From positions 2,046,001 to 2,110,000 of the forward strand of contig NZ_JADCJY010000001.1 in the NCBI RefSeq assembly GCF_014982715.1: a DNA stretch of 64,000 nt, read 5' to 3'. The translations under genes and the position numbers were made by a program. The notes under the pieces are model-generated. The model had not been told where the DNA came from. It worked only from the letters and a program-made list of their open reading frames with translations, and did no database searches. Of the stretch, positions 16,970 to 25,372 are shown in pieces. Position 1 is the stretch's first letter. Each line of letters starts with the position of its first letter. This DNA comes from Gallalistipes aquisgranensis. GTDB lineage: Bacteria; Bacteroidota; Bacteroidia; Bacteroidales; Rikenellaceae.

Positions 16970-17419
16970 ATGGAGTGGCTGATGAATCTGGGATATACGG
17001 GGCTGTTCGTCGGGGCCTTTCTGGCCGCGACGGTTATCCCTTTTTCGTCCGACGTGATGCTGGTGGGTCTGCTGGCCGCCGGGGGCAATCCCTTCATCGC
17101 CATTCCCGTGGCCACTGCGGGCAACTGGCTGGGAGGGCTCACCTCCTACTGGCTCGGATGGCTCGGCCGCTGGGAGTGGATCGAACGGTGGCTGAAGGTC
17201 AAACAAGAGACGCTGGAACGGCAGAAATCCCGTGTGGACCGCTGGGGCAGCTGGCTGGCCCTGATGACGTGGCTGCCGCTGGTGGGCGACGTAATGGCCG
17301 TGGCGCTGGGATTCTACAAGACGGATTTCAAAAGGACGGCCCTCTTCATGCTGATCGGAAAAGGAGCCCGATTCGTGGCCTGGGCCGCCCTCTACTACTG
17401 GATATGGCCCGATCAATAA
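16970..17419 (+). CDS. YqaA/DedA-like small membrane protein
   Basis: A 149-residue membrane protein. The ATG at 16970 is chosen because upstream codons run through the riboswitch region. It begins MEWLMNLGYTGLFVGAFLAA and carries the SNARE-associated/DedA signature: FLAATVIPFSSDVMLVGLLA, then GNWLGGLTSYWLGWLG, and LPLVGDVMAVALGFYK near residues 100-116. Family members are thought to act as lipid scramblases or transporters in the inner membrane, but for the YqaA branch this is not settled. It precedes a HAD phosphatase by 10 bp, so the two are probably co-transcribed. Confidence 0.8.
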   Translation: MEWLMNLGYTGLFVGAFLAATVIPFSSDVMLVGLLAAGGNPFIAIPVATAGNWLGGLTSYWLGWLGRWEWIERWLKVKQETLERQKSRVDRWGSWLALMTWLPLVGDVMAVALGFYKTDFKRTALFMLIGKGARFVAWAALYYWIWPDQ

Positions 17420-17429
17420 CCCGAACGAT

Positions 17430-18122
17430 ATGATAAACCACGCAGAAGTCATCGCATTCGACGCCGACGATACGCTCTGGAGCAACGAACCGCATTTCCG
17501 GGATACGGAGAACCGGTATATCGGTCTGTTGGCGAAATACGATGCACCCGAACGCATCTCGGCCGCCCTCTACCGAACGGAAACCGCCAACATGGAGCTG
17601 CTGGGCTACGGAGCCAAAGCCTTCACGATCTCCATGCTCGAAACGGCGGTGCAGATCGCGGGCGAGCGTCTGACGGCCCGGGAGACCGCACAGATCGTCG
17701 AATGGGGCAAGTCGCTGCTCCGCATCCCGATCCTTCCGCTGGAGGGCGTACGGGAAACGCTGGAGAAGCTGAAGGAGAGAAACCGCTACCGGCTCGTCGT
17801 CGCCACCAAAGGCGACCTGCTCGACCAGGAGAGCAAACTGGAACGTTCGGGTCTGGCAGACTGCTTCGAACACACGGAGGTGATGTCCGACAAGGGGGAG
17901 AAGGAGTATGCCCGCCTGATGGCAAGGCTGGGCGTGTCTCCGGACCGGTTCGTCATGGTCGGCAACTCCCTCCGGTCGGACATCCGGCCCGTACTCGCGC
18001 TGGGCGGCTATGCCGTATACATTCCTTTCGAAGTGACCTGGGAACACGAAAAGGCGGAACCGATCGAACATCCGCATCTGCGGCAACTGAGCCGTTTCGA
18101 AGAGCTCGCCGGTCTTTTCTGA
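17430..18122 (+). CDS. HAD-superfamily phosphatase
   Basis: A 230-residue HAD enzyme. Motif I is FDADDTLW near residues 10-17, with the first Asp as nucleophile and the second as general acid. Motif II is VVATKGD, the Lys/Arg of motif III lies in the DKGEKEYARLM region, and motif IV is VGNSLRSDIRP, close to the YjjG/haloacid dehalogenase group. It has no targeting signal, so it is cytosolic and would hydrolyse a small phosphate ester such as a nucleotide or sugar phosphate. The substrate is unknown. It follows the YqaA-like gene and is closed by a long hairpin. Confidence 0.85.
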   Translation: MINHAEVIAFDADDTLWSNEPHFRDTENRYIGLLAKYDAPERISAALYRTETANMELLGYGAKAFTISMLETAVQIAGERLTARETAQIVEWGKSLLRIPILPLEGVRETLEKLKERNRYRLVVATKGDLLDQESKLERSGLADCFEHTEVMSDKGEKEYARLMARLGVSPDRFVMVGNSLRSDIRPVLALGGYAVYIPFEVTWEHEKAEPIEHPHLRQLSRFEELAGLF

Positions 18123-18218
18123 CAGGTGCCGGACCGCAAAACGGCCCGTTCCGCCGGTCATTCCCTTCTTCCGGCAATCCGCCTGCGGCACCCTGCATCC
18201 CGAAACGGGAAAATACGG

Positions 18219-18252
18219 AAGGAGGGGAGCGTTTCGCCGCTCCCCTCCTTCT
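18219..18252. terminator. Bidirectional terminator between HAD and lytic transglycosylase genes
   Basis: A 14-bp perfect stem, GAAGGAGGGGAGCG with CGCTCCCCTCCTTC, loop TTTCGC, between two converging genes (ends 18122 and 18274). Confidence 0.75.
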
Positions 18253-18273
18253 CCATATCTCCGGTTCCGGCGG

Positions 18274-19644
18274 TCAGTTCACCACCCGGCAATAGCTCCG
18301 GTACTTGCCCATCACCCGGTCCACGAAAGCGAGCGTCTCGCCGCTCCCCGTGAACCGGCCGTGCCGCACCACCTCGTCCTCCAGATAGGCGGGATCGGCC
18401 TTGCACCGCAGGAAAAACGACACGTCGGCCCATGAATTCGGATCGCCTCCGTATTTGGCGGCCAGTCCCCGGGCATCCATCACGTGGCCGATTCCTCCGT
18501 TGTAACAGGCCAGGATCAGGCTCATGCGGTCCTCGAAAGGCATCCGCTCCGGCAGTTTCAGCGTCCGCTCGATCTTGCCCAGCAAACGCGCGGCCAGCCG
18601 CACGTTGATCTCCGGTTTCATGATTTCGCTCTCGTGCACACCGAACTGGCGCGCCACGACCGGCATGATCTGCATCAGTCCCCGCGCGCCTCGCCGGGAT
18701 ACGATATAGGCATTGAACCGCGATTCGTTGTAGGCGATGGCCGAGAGCAGGCGCCAGTCGTACCCCTCCTCCTGCGCCACGCTGCGGATCAGGTCGTCCC
18801 ACGCCGAAATACCGCCCGGCACCCGGCGTCCGTCGCCGATGAACTGCCCCACGATACCCCTCTCGAAATAGAGTTCGTTGAGCATGGCATACTCCTCTCC
18901 GTTGCGGTACCGCTCCAACCATGCGGCGAAGTGTCTCTTCAGCCCCGCACCTTCCCCCCCGAGCACGACACTCATGGAGACCGTGCCGGGAAAGGCACAG
19001 ACCTGTTCGATGTTGCGTACCAGAGCACAGCCGAGCTGCGCCTCGCTCTTTTCGCAGATCAGCAGATCGTATTTCCCGTCGCCGAGCTCCTCCATCAGGT
19101 CGAAACTGTTGCGCGAAGAGAGAAACACGTTGCTGCCCCGAAGCGAATCGAGCAGCATCCCGTAATCGTCCGTCTTCCGGAAAACGTCGGGTACCATCAG
19201 ACTGCGGCCTTCGAGCATACGTGCGGTCAGCCCTCCGCCGCGCTCCCGGAATCCGGCGGCCAGCCCCTTGCGGGCCAGCATCACGTAAGAGGTAGTATAG
19301 ACGGGAAGCGCACGTGCGCTCCAGCTCCCTTCCACATGCGAGGAGAGCGTCGCCACGATATCCGCTTTCCCTTCGGCCAGCAGCCGGGCGCACGAATCGG
19401 GCGCGCTCTGCGGCACCACCTTCAGTTCGACGCCCAGTTCATCGGCATAGGCCCCGAGCAGGTCGTACTGGTAGCCGTACCCCTCACCGCCCAGCACGAA
19501 ATAGCCGGGCATGTCCACGTCCATGGCCACCCGCAGCGTATCGCGCTCCTGCAGGAGGGACGACAGCCCTCCGCGGCGGCCGCAGTCGGAAAAGACAAAA
19601 AGAAAAAGAACCGGTACTAAAAAAAATACGTTCCGTTTAAACAT
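18274..19644 (-). CDS. MltF-like membrane-bound lytic transglycosylase
   Basis: A 456-residue lipoprotein. The N-terminus ends in VLFLFVFSDC, a lipobox-like site, so it should be lipid-anchored. Residues of about 35-250 form a periplasmic solute-binding domain (SBP_bac_3; TLRVAMDVDMPGYFVLGGEG). Residues of about 290-430 form the SLT domain, with YNESRFNAY holding the catalytic Glu and RGARGLMQIMPVVARQFG following, then ILACYNGGIGHVMDARGLA. This is the MltF order. It cleaves the glycan strands of peptidoglycan to 1,6-anhydromuropeptides. It lies 38 bp after the porin gene on the same strand and is probably co-transcribed. Confidence 0.88.
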   Translation of the reverse strand: MFKRNVFFLVPVLFLFVFSDCGRRGGLSSLLQERDTLRVAMDVDMPGYFVLGGEGYGYQYDLLGAYADELGVELKVVPQSAPDSCARLLAEGKADIVATLSSHVEGSWSARALPVYTTSYVMLARKGLAAGFRERGGGLTARMLEGRSLMVPDVFRKTDDYGMLLDSLRGSNVFLSSRNSFDLMEELGDGKYDLLICEKSEAQLGCALVRNIEQVCAFPGTVSMSVVLGGEGAGLKRHFAAWLERYRNGEEYAMLNELYFERGIVGQFIGDGRRVPGGISAWDDLIRSVAQEEGYDWRLLSAIAYNESRFNAYIVSRRGARGLMQIMPVVARQFGVHESEIMKPEINVRLAARLLGKIERTLKLPERMPFEDRMSLILACYNGGIGHVMDARGLAAKYGGDPNSWADVSFFLRCKADPAYLEDEVVRHGRFTGSGETLAFVDRVMGKYRSYCRVVN

Positions 19645-19682
19645 AACAGATGTTTAGCGGGCAGCCGTCCGCCGCGCAGAAG

Positions 19683-21782
19683 CTAATCATAGAAACCCCA
19701 CGAGAATCCGATCTTGAAAATCCGCTGGTTGAGCGGATAGTGCAGCACCTGAAAATAGTTGCGGCCTCCGATCAGGTCCTCGTTGACGTGCTGGAACTTC
19801 AGAAAGATACGCATGCGTTTCCACTTGGCGTTGGCGAACGCATCGACCATCGGATAGTTCCCCAGCTCCTTTTCCCTCTGGTTGTAGAACTTGGCCAGCG
19901 CCGGATTGTAACCGAAGGCATAGTACTTCGTGTTATACCGTCCGTCGAGACCGATCTGCATGCGCAGTACGTTCTTCACCACGTTGAATTCGAAGAAATA
20001 GGAGAGGTAGGCACTGGCCAGCGGCACCGGGATGACTTCCTGTGACGTGCTCCATTGCAGCAATACCCTGTTGTTGAAGTGAAATCCGCCGGCGCGGAAA
20101 TCCTTTTGAGCATACAGGCCCGTGACGCTCACGCTTCCGTCGGCCTGGGCGGGCATGGAGTTGGCATCGTAGTAGATTTTGTTTCCGATGACGCTCTGCC
20201 AAAGCCCCGCCGACAACCCTATGTAGGGAATCTGCAGCGTAACGTCGAACCGGGTCTCATTCTCCTTGGCAAAGGAGTTCGACCAAATGTAGTGGTTCGA
20301 GTAGTAATTCTCCGCCCAGTAATCCGGCGAACGGCGTTCGTACCGGAAACGGCCGGACAGAGTGATGGGATGGTCCTTGATAAACGCGCTGACCGACAAC
20401 TCCCCGCCCAGACTCAGGTCCTGGCTCTGGCACCCGAGCGGGTGGTAGGTGAGGTCGGCGCCCCAGTCCAGATACTTTTTCAGCTTGCCCGCGATCGACC
20501 CGTAGACGTAGAAACTGTTCCGGTTCACGCCTTCGGTGTTGCCCGTGAGATACTGGTCCATATTGAACTGGTAGTAATGATGGTTGTCCAGCCCCACCCC
20601 GGCGTCGATGGTTCCCACCACCGCGTCCCGGTCCCAGGGCTGTATCTGCACGAAAATCTTGTTGGAGAGCAGCGACTCGAAAATGGAGTCGCGCGAGGCG
20701 GCGGAATTGATGTACCAGTTCTCGTAATAGTCCCCGCTGCCCTCTTTGGTGTCGGTGTATTTCTTGTAAAAGCGGCTGTACACGATCGAATGGCCGACAA
20801 AAATAGAGGAACGGCCCGCGATCGAAAAGTCCTCCTCGGTCAGCTTCCGAAGCGGGATACCGTACGACTGTACGGCATAGAAAATATTGTTTTTCAATTT
20901 GTTGCGCGCATCGGACAGCCGGATGGGGATATTCTCCGACATTTCGAACACGGTGTCGGTAATGTCCCGGTCGTTCTGTACGCCGCCGTTCTCCTGCACG
21001 TCCACCGAATTGTAGATATACCCCCCGTGTGCCGAGTATTTTTTACCCGTGTGGGAAAAGGCCATCGACAGGTTCTTGTCGCGGGCCTTCTGCCACGTGT
21101 AGATACCCCGCGTACCCCGGCTCTTGTAGTTGACGTTGAACCCCGACGAAGGAGAGATACTCTGGGCATGGGTCAGCTCCAGCCGCTCTTCCTGCCGCTT
21201 TTTCTGTCCGGCCCAGAAATAGGAGAGATGCGTGAAAGGTTTCTTCACGTTGTAGAACGGAGCGTTCTCCGGCGAATAGAAATAGGATTCGTAGGCGCTG
21301 GCGAAGGCGAAATTATAGTCGTCCGGCCGCCGGAAGTAGTTCAGAGGGATGGCCGCACCGCCCAGATTGCCCAGATAGGCGCTGCCCACGCCGTCCCGCA
21401 GGAAAGGGAAATCCACCTGGAACTGATTGAGCATCGTGTCGATGTCCACCATCCGGATTCTATTGCGGGAAAGGTCCACGTTCCATGCGAAATTAGGTCT
21501 CTTGCGCGTAGAGTCGTCGAAGAAATAGGATTCGAGCGGTTTGCGTATCTTTTTCTTGGTCGAGTCGCTTCCCGTCTGGTTCGCCGGCGCACCGGGATTG
21601 TTCGGGTCCTCCACGAGAAACGGATTGGCATTTCCCACGCCCGGAGAGCCGTATCCGCCCGTGATGCCGTCCTGGGGTTGCTGTGCGACGAGCCCGGCCG
21701 GGTAAAACCCGGCAAGAATCGTTCCGAAAAGCAGAACCCGGCTCCACAGCCGCAGACCTCTTCGCATACCCCTTTTTTTCAT
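19683..21782 (-). CDS. Putative porin (Porin_10-like outer-membrane beta-barrel)
   Basis: A 699-residue protein with a signal peptide (basic start, then VLLFGTILAGFYPAGLVAQQ). The ATG at 21782 is preferred to a TTG one codon earlier. The rest is a long chain of alternating aromatic/polar strands (FNVNYKSRGTRGIY, SAHGGYIYNSVDV, HPITLSGRFRYERRSPDYW) and it ends in the aromatic GFSWGFYD, a typical barrel C-terminus. I place it in the Bacteroidetes 'putative porin' family. A proline- and Ser/Thr-rich spacer (NPNNPGAPANQTGSDST-like) follows the signal. It would sit in the outer membrane; its substrate is unknown. Confidence 0.8.
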   Translation of the reverse strand: MKKRGMRRGLRLWSRVLLFGTILAGFYPAGLVAQQPQDGITGGYGSPGVGNANPFLVEDPNNPGAPANQTGSDSTKKKIRKPLESYFFDDSTRKRPNFAWNVDLSRNRIRMVDIDTMLNQFQVDFPFLRDGVGSAYLGNLGGAAIPLNYFRRPDDYNFAFASAYESYFYSPENAPFYNVKKPFTHLSYFWAGQKKRQEERLELTHAQSISPSSGFNVNYKSRGTRGIYTWQKARDKNLSMAFSHTGKKYSAHGGYIYNSVDVQENGGVQNDRDITDTVFEMSENIPIRLSDARNKLKNNIFYAVQSYGIPLRKLTEEDFSIAGRSSIFVGHSIVYSRFYKKYTDTKEGSGDYYENWYINSAASRDSIFESLLSNKIFVQIQPWDRDAVVGTIDAGVGLDNHHYYQFNMDQYLTGNTEGVNRNSFYVYGSIAGKLKKYLDWGADLTYHPLGCQSQDLSLGGELSVSAFIKDHPITLSGRFRYERRSPDYWAENYYSNHYIWSNSFAKENETRFDVTLQIPYIGLSAGLWQSVIGNKIYYDANSMPAQADGSVSVTGLYAQKDFRAGGFHFNNRVLLQWSTSQEVIPVPLASAYLSYFFEFNVVKNVLRMQIGLDGRYNTKYYAFGYNPALAKFYNQREKELGNYPMVDAFANAKWKRMRIFLKFQHVNEDLIGGRNYFQVLHYPLNQRIFKIGFSWGFYD

Positions 21783-21795
21783 CAAAAATCCGCCG

Positions 21796-21803
21796 CAAAG
21801 ATA
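21796..21803 (-). promoter_or_regulatory. -7 box of the porin/MltF operon
   Basis: TATCTTTG on the minus strand, exact TAnnTTTG, 14 bp before the porin ATG, so the leader would be very short. Confidence 0.55.
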
Positions 21804-21843
21804 ATAAAAATATCGGAACCCCGCCCCGGTCCGCCCAAACCCC

Positions 21844-22563
21844 TCATCCTCTGCGCAATGACATCACGATATTGCGCACCAGCGACACCAGGATGTAGGC
21901 CATGATGATGAAGGGGACCGCCCCGATCCGGAAGAGGACGAGCGCAGCGAGCGACACCAGCAGGAACACGTAGCGCAGCAGGTTCTGCGGTTCGTGCAGC
22001 CCGTAGCCGTGGAACTTGAGCGCGAACATCCGCACGGGGCTTACCAGAAAATAGGAGAGGCACAGGGCGCTCAGCAGAATGTAGTAGGGCCGCACGGCAT
22101 AGACGCCGTCGGCGAAAAGGTACCCCGCCGAGCAGACGAGCAGGGCGGCAGCCGGCGTGGGCAACCCTTCGAACTCGTAGCTCTGGCTTTCGTCGATGTT
22201 GAATTTGGCCAGCCGCAGGGCGGAAAAGGCGGCCAGGATGAACACCGCGAATCCCCAGGGGTCGATCCCCCCTCCGGCGAAAGCACCGCTTTGGGTCTGG
22301 TACATGACGAAAAGCACGGACGAGGGAGCCACCCCGAAACTCACCATGTCGGAGAGCGAATCGAGCTCCTTGCCCACGGGCGAGAACGATCCGGTGAGCC
22401 GCGCCGTGAAACCGTCCAGGAAATCGAAGACGGCAGCGGCCACCACCAGCCAGAAAGCCGTCTGCAGATCGGAGAGGACCAGCGCATAGACCGTGGCCGC
22501 CGACCCGCAGAGCAGGTTGCAGAGGGTGACGATATTGGGCAGGGTAATCAATCGGATTTTCAT
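21844..22563 (-). CDS. pssA: CDP-diacylglycerol-serine O-phosphatidyltransferase
   Basis: A 239-residue integral membrane enzyme that makes phosphatidylserine from CDP-diacylglycerol and L-serine, the first step to phosphatidylethanolamine. The CDP-alcohol phosphatidyltransferase signature D-G-x2-A-R-x8-G-x3-D-x3-D is present near residues 49-71 (DGFTARLTGSFS, then GKELDSLSD). About six to eight hydrophobic segments follow (LLCGSAATVYALVL, AFWLVVAAAVFDFL and others). Its own promoter box lies upstream, and it diverges from manC. The matching decarboxylase is not in the window. Confidence 0.93.
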   Translation of the reverse strand: MKIRLITLPNIVTLCNLLCGSAATVYALVLSDLQTAFWLVVAAAVFDFLDGFTARLTGSFSPVGKELDSLSDMVSFGVAPSSVLFVMYQTQSGAFAGGGIDPWGFAVFILAAFSALRLAKFNIDESQSYEFEGLPTPAAALLVCSAGYLFADGVYAVRPYYILLSALCLSYFLVSPVRMFALKFHGYGLHEPQNLLRYVFLLVSLAALVLFRIGAVPFIIMAYILVSLVRNIVMSLRRG

Positions 22564-22606
22564 ATTTGCAACTCTTTATATCGCGTCTCCCGGACGCCGT
22601 TCGCCA

Positions 22607-22614
22607 CAAAGGTA
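22607..22614 (-). promoter_or_regulatory. -7 box of pssA
   Basis: TACCTTTG on the minus strand, exact consensus; the leader would be about 38 nt. Confidence 0.6.
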
Positions 22615-22652
22615 GGAAAAACAGTTTACAAACGCTCTTTGCACCGGTTAAA

Positions 22653-22684
22653 TTTTGCGGCCCCGAAAAATTGTGCTTAATTTG
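22653..22684 (+). promoter_or_regulatory. Promoter of manC
   Basis: TTTTG (22653-22657) and TAATTTG (22678-22684) are 20 bp apart, close to the Bacteroidetes TTTG/TAnnTTTG pair. The -7 box lacks one spacer base. The ATG follows at 22710. Confidence 0.45.
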
Positions 22685-22709
22685 TAAAACGATAAAACAC
22701 GAAAACCGC

Positions 22710-23789
22710 ATGAACAACAAATATTGCGTCATCATGGCGGGCGGTATCGGCAGCCGGTTCTGGCCCATCAGTCGCACCTCCCGTCCCAAACAGTTCCTGG
22801 ACATCCTGGGCACCGGGAAATCCTTCATCCGCCACACGTACGAACGTTTCGCAAAGATCGTTCCGCCCGAAAACTTCCTCGTAGTCACCAACCAGTCCTA
22901 CGCCTCCCTGGTGCTGGAGGAGATTCCCGAGCTGAAACCCCATCAGGTGTTGGGCGAACCGCTCGGCCGCAACACGGCCCCCTGCATCGCCTACGCGGCG
23001 TTCCGCCTGCTGGCGGTCAATCCCGACGCCGAAATGATCGTCACCCCGTCGGACCACCTGATCCTCAACGAGGACGAATTCTGCAAAGCGATCGAGGAGG
23101 CGGTCGGTTACATCCGCGAGCACGCCGTGCTGATGACCATCGGCATCAAACCCAGCCGGCCCGACACGGGATACGGCTACATCCAGATCGAATCGGGCAA
23201 AGGGAAGCACAACCCGATCCAGAAGGTGAAAACGTTCACCGAAAAGCCCAATCTCGAAATGGCGAAGGTGTTCGTCGAGAGCGGCGAGTTTTTCTGGAAC
23301 GCAGGCATCTTCATCTGGAAGGTGATCGACATCCTGCACGCCCTGCGCCGCCATCTGCCCGAAACCGAACAGCTGTTCGCCTCGATCGGCCAGTATTACA
23401 ACACGGACTCCGAAGCGGAACACGTGGCCCAGGTCTATTCGCAGTGCCGCGCCATTTCGATCGACTTCGGCATCATGGAGAAGGCGGACAACGTCTGCGT
23501 CCGGTGCAGCGACTTCGGTTGGTCGGACATCGGCACCTGGGGATCGCTTTACCAGTATTCGGACAAGGACGAAAACGGCAACGTGACGGGAGGCGATACG
23601 GCCCTCTACGACACCCGCGACTGCATCGTGAAGATGCCCGAAGGGAAACTGGCCGTGGTCGAAGGCCTTTCGGACTACATCGTGGTGGAGAACGACAACG
23701 TGCTGATGATCTGCCCGAAATCGAACGAACAGAACATCAAGAAATTCATCGACGACGCGAGATACAGCAAAGGAGACAAATATATCTGA
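22710..23789 (+). CDS. manC: Mannose-1-phosphate guanylyltransferase
   Basis: A 359-residue nucleotidyltransferase that makes GDP-mannose from mannose-1-phosphate and GTP. MAGGIGSRFWPISRTSRPKQ near residues 9-28 is the NTP-binding signature, including the pyrophosphorylase G-x-G-x-R and later PKQF. TPSDHLI and KPSRPDTGYGYIQ are family motifs, and EKADNVCVRCSDFGWSDIGT follows near the C-terminus. It lacks the C-terminal cupin isomerase domain of bifunctional ManC/AlgA, so it is the single-domain form. The ATG at 22710 is preferred over a longer upstream start that crosses the promoter. GDP-mannose could feed the polysaccharide locus and the Dpm-like GT2 in this window. Confidence 0.93.
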   Translation: MNNKYCVIMAGGIGSRFWPISRTSRPKQFLDILGTGKSFIRHTYERFAKIVPPENFLVVTNQSYASLVLEEIPELKPHQVLGEPLGRNTAPCIAYAAFRLLAVNPDAEMIVTPSDHLILNEDEFCKAIEEAVGYIREHAVLMTIGIKPSRPDTGYGYIQIESGKGKHNPIQKVKTFTEKPNLEMAKVFVESGEFFWNAGIFIWKVIDILHALRRHLPETEQLFASIGQYYNTDSEAEHVAQVYSQCRAISIDFGIMEKADNVCVRCSDFGWSDIGTWGSLYQYSDKDENGNVTGGDTALYDTRDCIVKMPEGKLAVVEGLSDYIVVENDNVLMICPKSNEQNIKKFIDDARYSKGDKYI

Positions 23790-23973
23790 TTTTTCCGCAG
23801 GCGGAATCAAAAACGGCACTCCGGTACACGTACGGCTTAAAGTGCGGGAAGCAGGCAGACCGGACGAAAGATTTGCGGCCGGTTACGCCGGCGTTTACCA
23901 CGTGACGGAAATCATCCGGATAGAAAAATAATCGCGGAACACCATACAAGAATCACTAAACAAGACCGACCCC

Positions 23974-25263
23974 ATGAAAATTTCCGAAGAGACGATCGCG
24001 GCTCTGTACCGGCATTTCCAGACCCATCCGACGGTTTCGACCGACAGTCGCCGGATCACCCCGGGCTCGCTCTTTTTCGCGCTGAAAGGCCCCTCGTTCG
24101 ACGGCAACCGCTTCGCCTCCGCCGCACTGGACGCAGGCGCCGCCTGCGCCGTAGTCGACAACTCGGCCGTGGCGGCCCGTTCGCTGGCAGGCAAACCGCT
24201 CGACGAACGGTTCATCGTCGTGCGCGACGTGCTTTCCGCCCTGCAGCAACTGGCGGCCTTCCACCGCAGGAAACTGGGCATCCCCATCCTGGCCATCACC
24301 GGTTCCAACGGCAAGACCACGACCAAGGAGCTGACAGCCCGCGTTCTGGCCACCCGGTTCCGGGTATCGGTCACACAGGGCAACCTGAACAACCACATCG
24401 GCGTTCCGCTCACGCTGCTGGCCATGGACCGCCGTACGGAGTTCGGCATCGTGGAGATGGGCGCCAGCGCCTGCGGAGAGATCGCCGCCCTGTGCAAAAT
24501 AGCCGCCCCGGACTACGGGCTCATCACCAACATCGGACGCTCCCACCTCGAAGGTTTCGGAGGCCCGGAAGGGATCGTGCGGGGAAAAGGCGAACTGTAC
24601 GACTATCTGGAGCGCCACCACGGCCTGGCCTTTTTCCGCCAGGAGGACCCCGTTCTCCGCGGCATGGCGGACGCCCGGCCCCACCTGTTGTCCAAACCCT
24701 ATGCCACCGAGGAAGGCGACCTGCCCAACCATCTGGAAGGCAGTTACAACCGGATGAACATCGCGGCGGCAGCGGCTGTCGGCGAATACTTCGGTGTCCA
24801 CGGACGTGAAATCCGGGAGGCCATAGAGGAATATCGGCCCGACAACCACCGCTCCCAACGGATGCAGACGGCCCGCAATACGCTGATCCTCGACTGTTAC
24901 AACGCCAATCCGTCGAGTATGGGCGCCGCCCTGGACAATTTCGGGGAGCACAGCTTCGACCCGCAGCTTCCACGCACGGCAATCCTCGGCGACATGCTGG
25001 AACTGGGCAAATGGTCGGCGGCCGAGCACGAAGCGATCCTGCGGAAACTGGCAGGAATCCACCCGGCGGAGACGCTGCTGGTCGGCCGGGAGTTCTCCCG
25101 TGCGGCGGAGAGCCTGCCTCCGGAAGCGAAAGCGACCCTGCACACGTTCCCCGACCGGGAAGCGCTGGCCGCATGGCTGAAGGAACACCCGCTCTCCGGA
25201 CGGCTGATCCTCGTCAAGGGATCGCACGGCATCGGGCTGGAACGGATCACGGAACTGCTCTGA
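23974..25263 (+). CDS. murF: UDP-N-acetylmuramoyl-tripeptide--D-alanyl-D-alanine ligase
   Basis: A 429-residue Mur ligase, cytosolic, adding D-Ala-D-Ala to UDP-MurNAc-tripeptide. The start MKISEETIAALYRHF leads to DSRRITPGSLFFALKGPSFDG, typical of MurF domain 1. The ATP P-loop is AITGSNGKTTTKEL near residues 108-120. NQ-type contacts follow (GNLNNHIGVPLTLL), then DCYNANPSSM in the C-terminal domain, which is diagnostic for MurF. It stands apart from a dcw cluster here. The 184 bp after manC hold no gene I can support. The C-terminal end faces tkt. Confidence 0.95.
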   Translation: MKISEETIAALYRHFQTHPTVSTDSRRITPGSLFFALKGPSFDGNRFASAALDAGAACAVVDNSAVAARSLAGKPLDERFIVVRDVLSALQQLAAFHRRKLGIPILAITGSNGKTTTKELTARVLATRFRVSVTQGNLNNHIGVPLTLLAMDRRTEFGIVEMGASACGEIAALCKIAAPDYGLITNIGRSHLEGFGGPEGIVRGKGELYDYLERHHGLAFFRQEDPVLRGMADARPHLLSKPYATEEGDLPNHLEGSYNRMNIAAAAAVGEYFGVHGREIREAIEEYRPDNHRSQRMQTARNTLILDCYNANPSSMGAALDNFGEHSFDPQLPRTAILGDMLELGKWSAAEHEAILRKLAGIHPAETLLVGREFSRAAESLPPEAKATLHTFPDREALAAWLKEHPLSGRLILVKGSHGIGLERITELL

Positions 25264-25321
25264 CCCCCGTTTATCCCGCGCCGGGTGTCCCGGCTTCCCG
25301 GTCCTTCGCCGGAAACGGACG

Positions 25322-25351
25322 AAAAAAGGCCGCATATCGGAATATGCGGCC
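25322..25351 (-). terminator. Intrinsic terminator of tkt (also faces murF)
   Basis: On the minus strand AGGCCGCATAT and ATATGCGGCCT form an 11-bp stem followed by TTTTTTC. It lies between the converging murF and tkt genes. Confidence 0.85.
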
Positions 25352-25372
25352 TCATTCGATCGTATCAGAAAA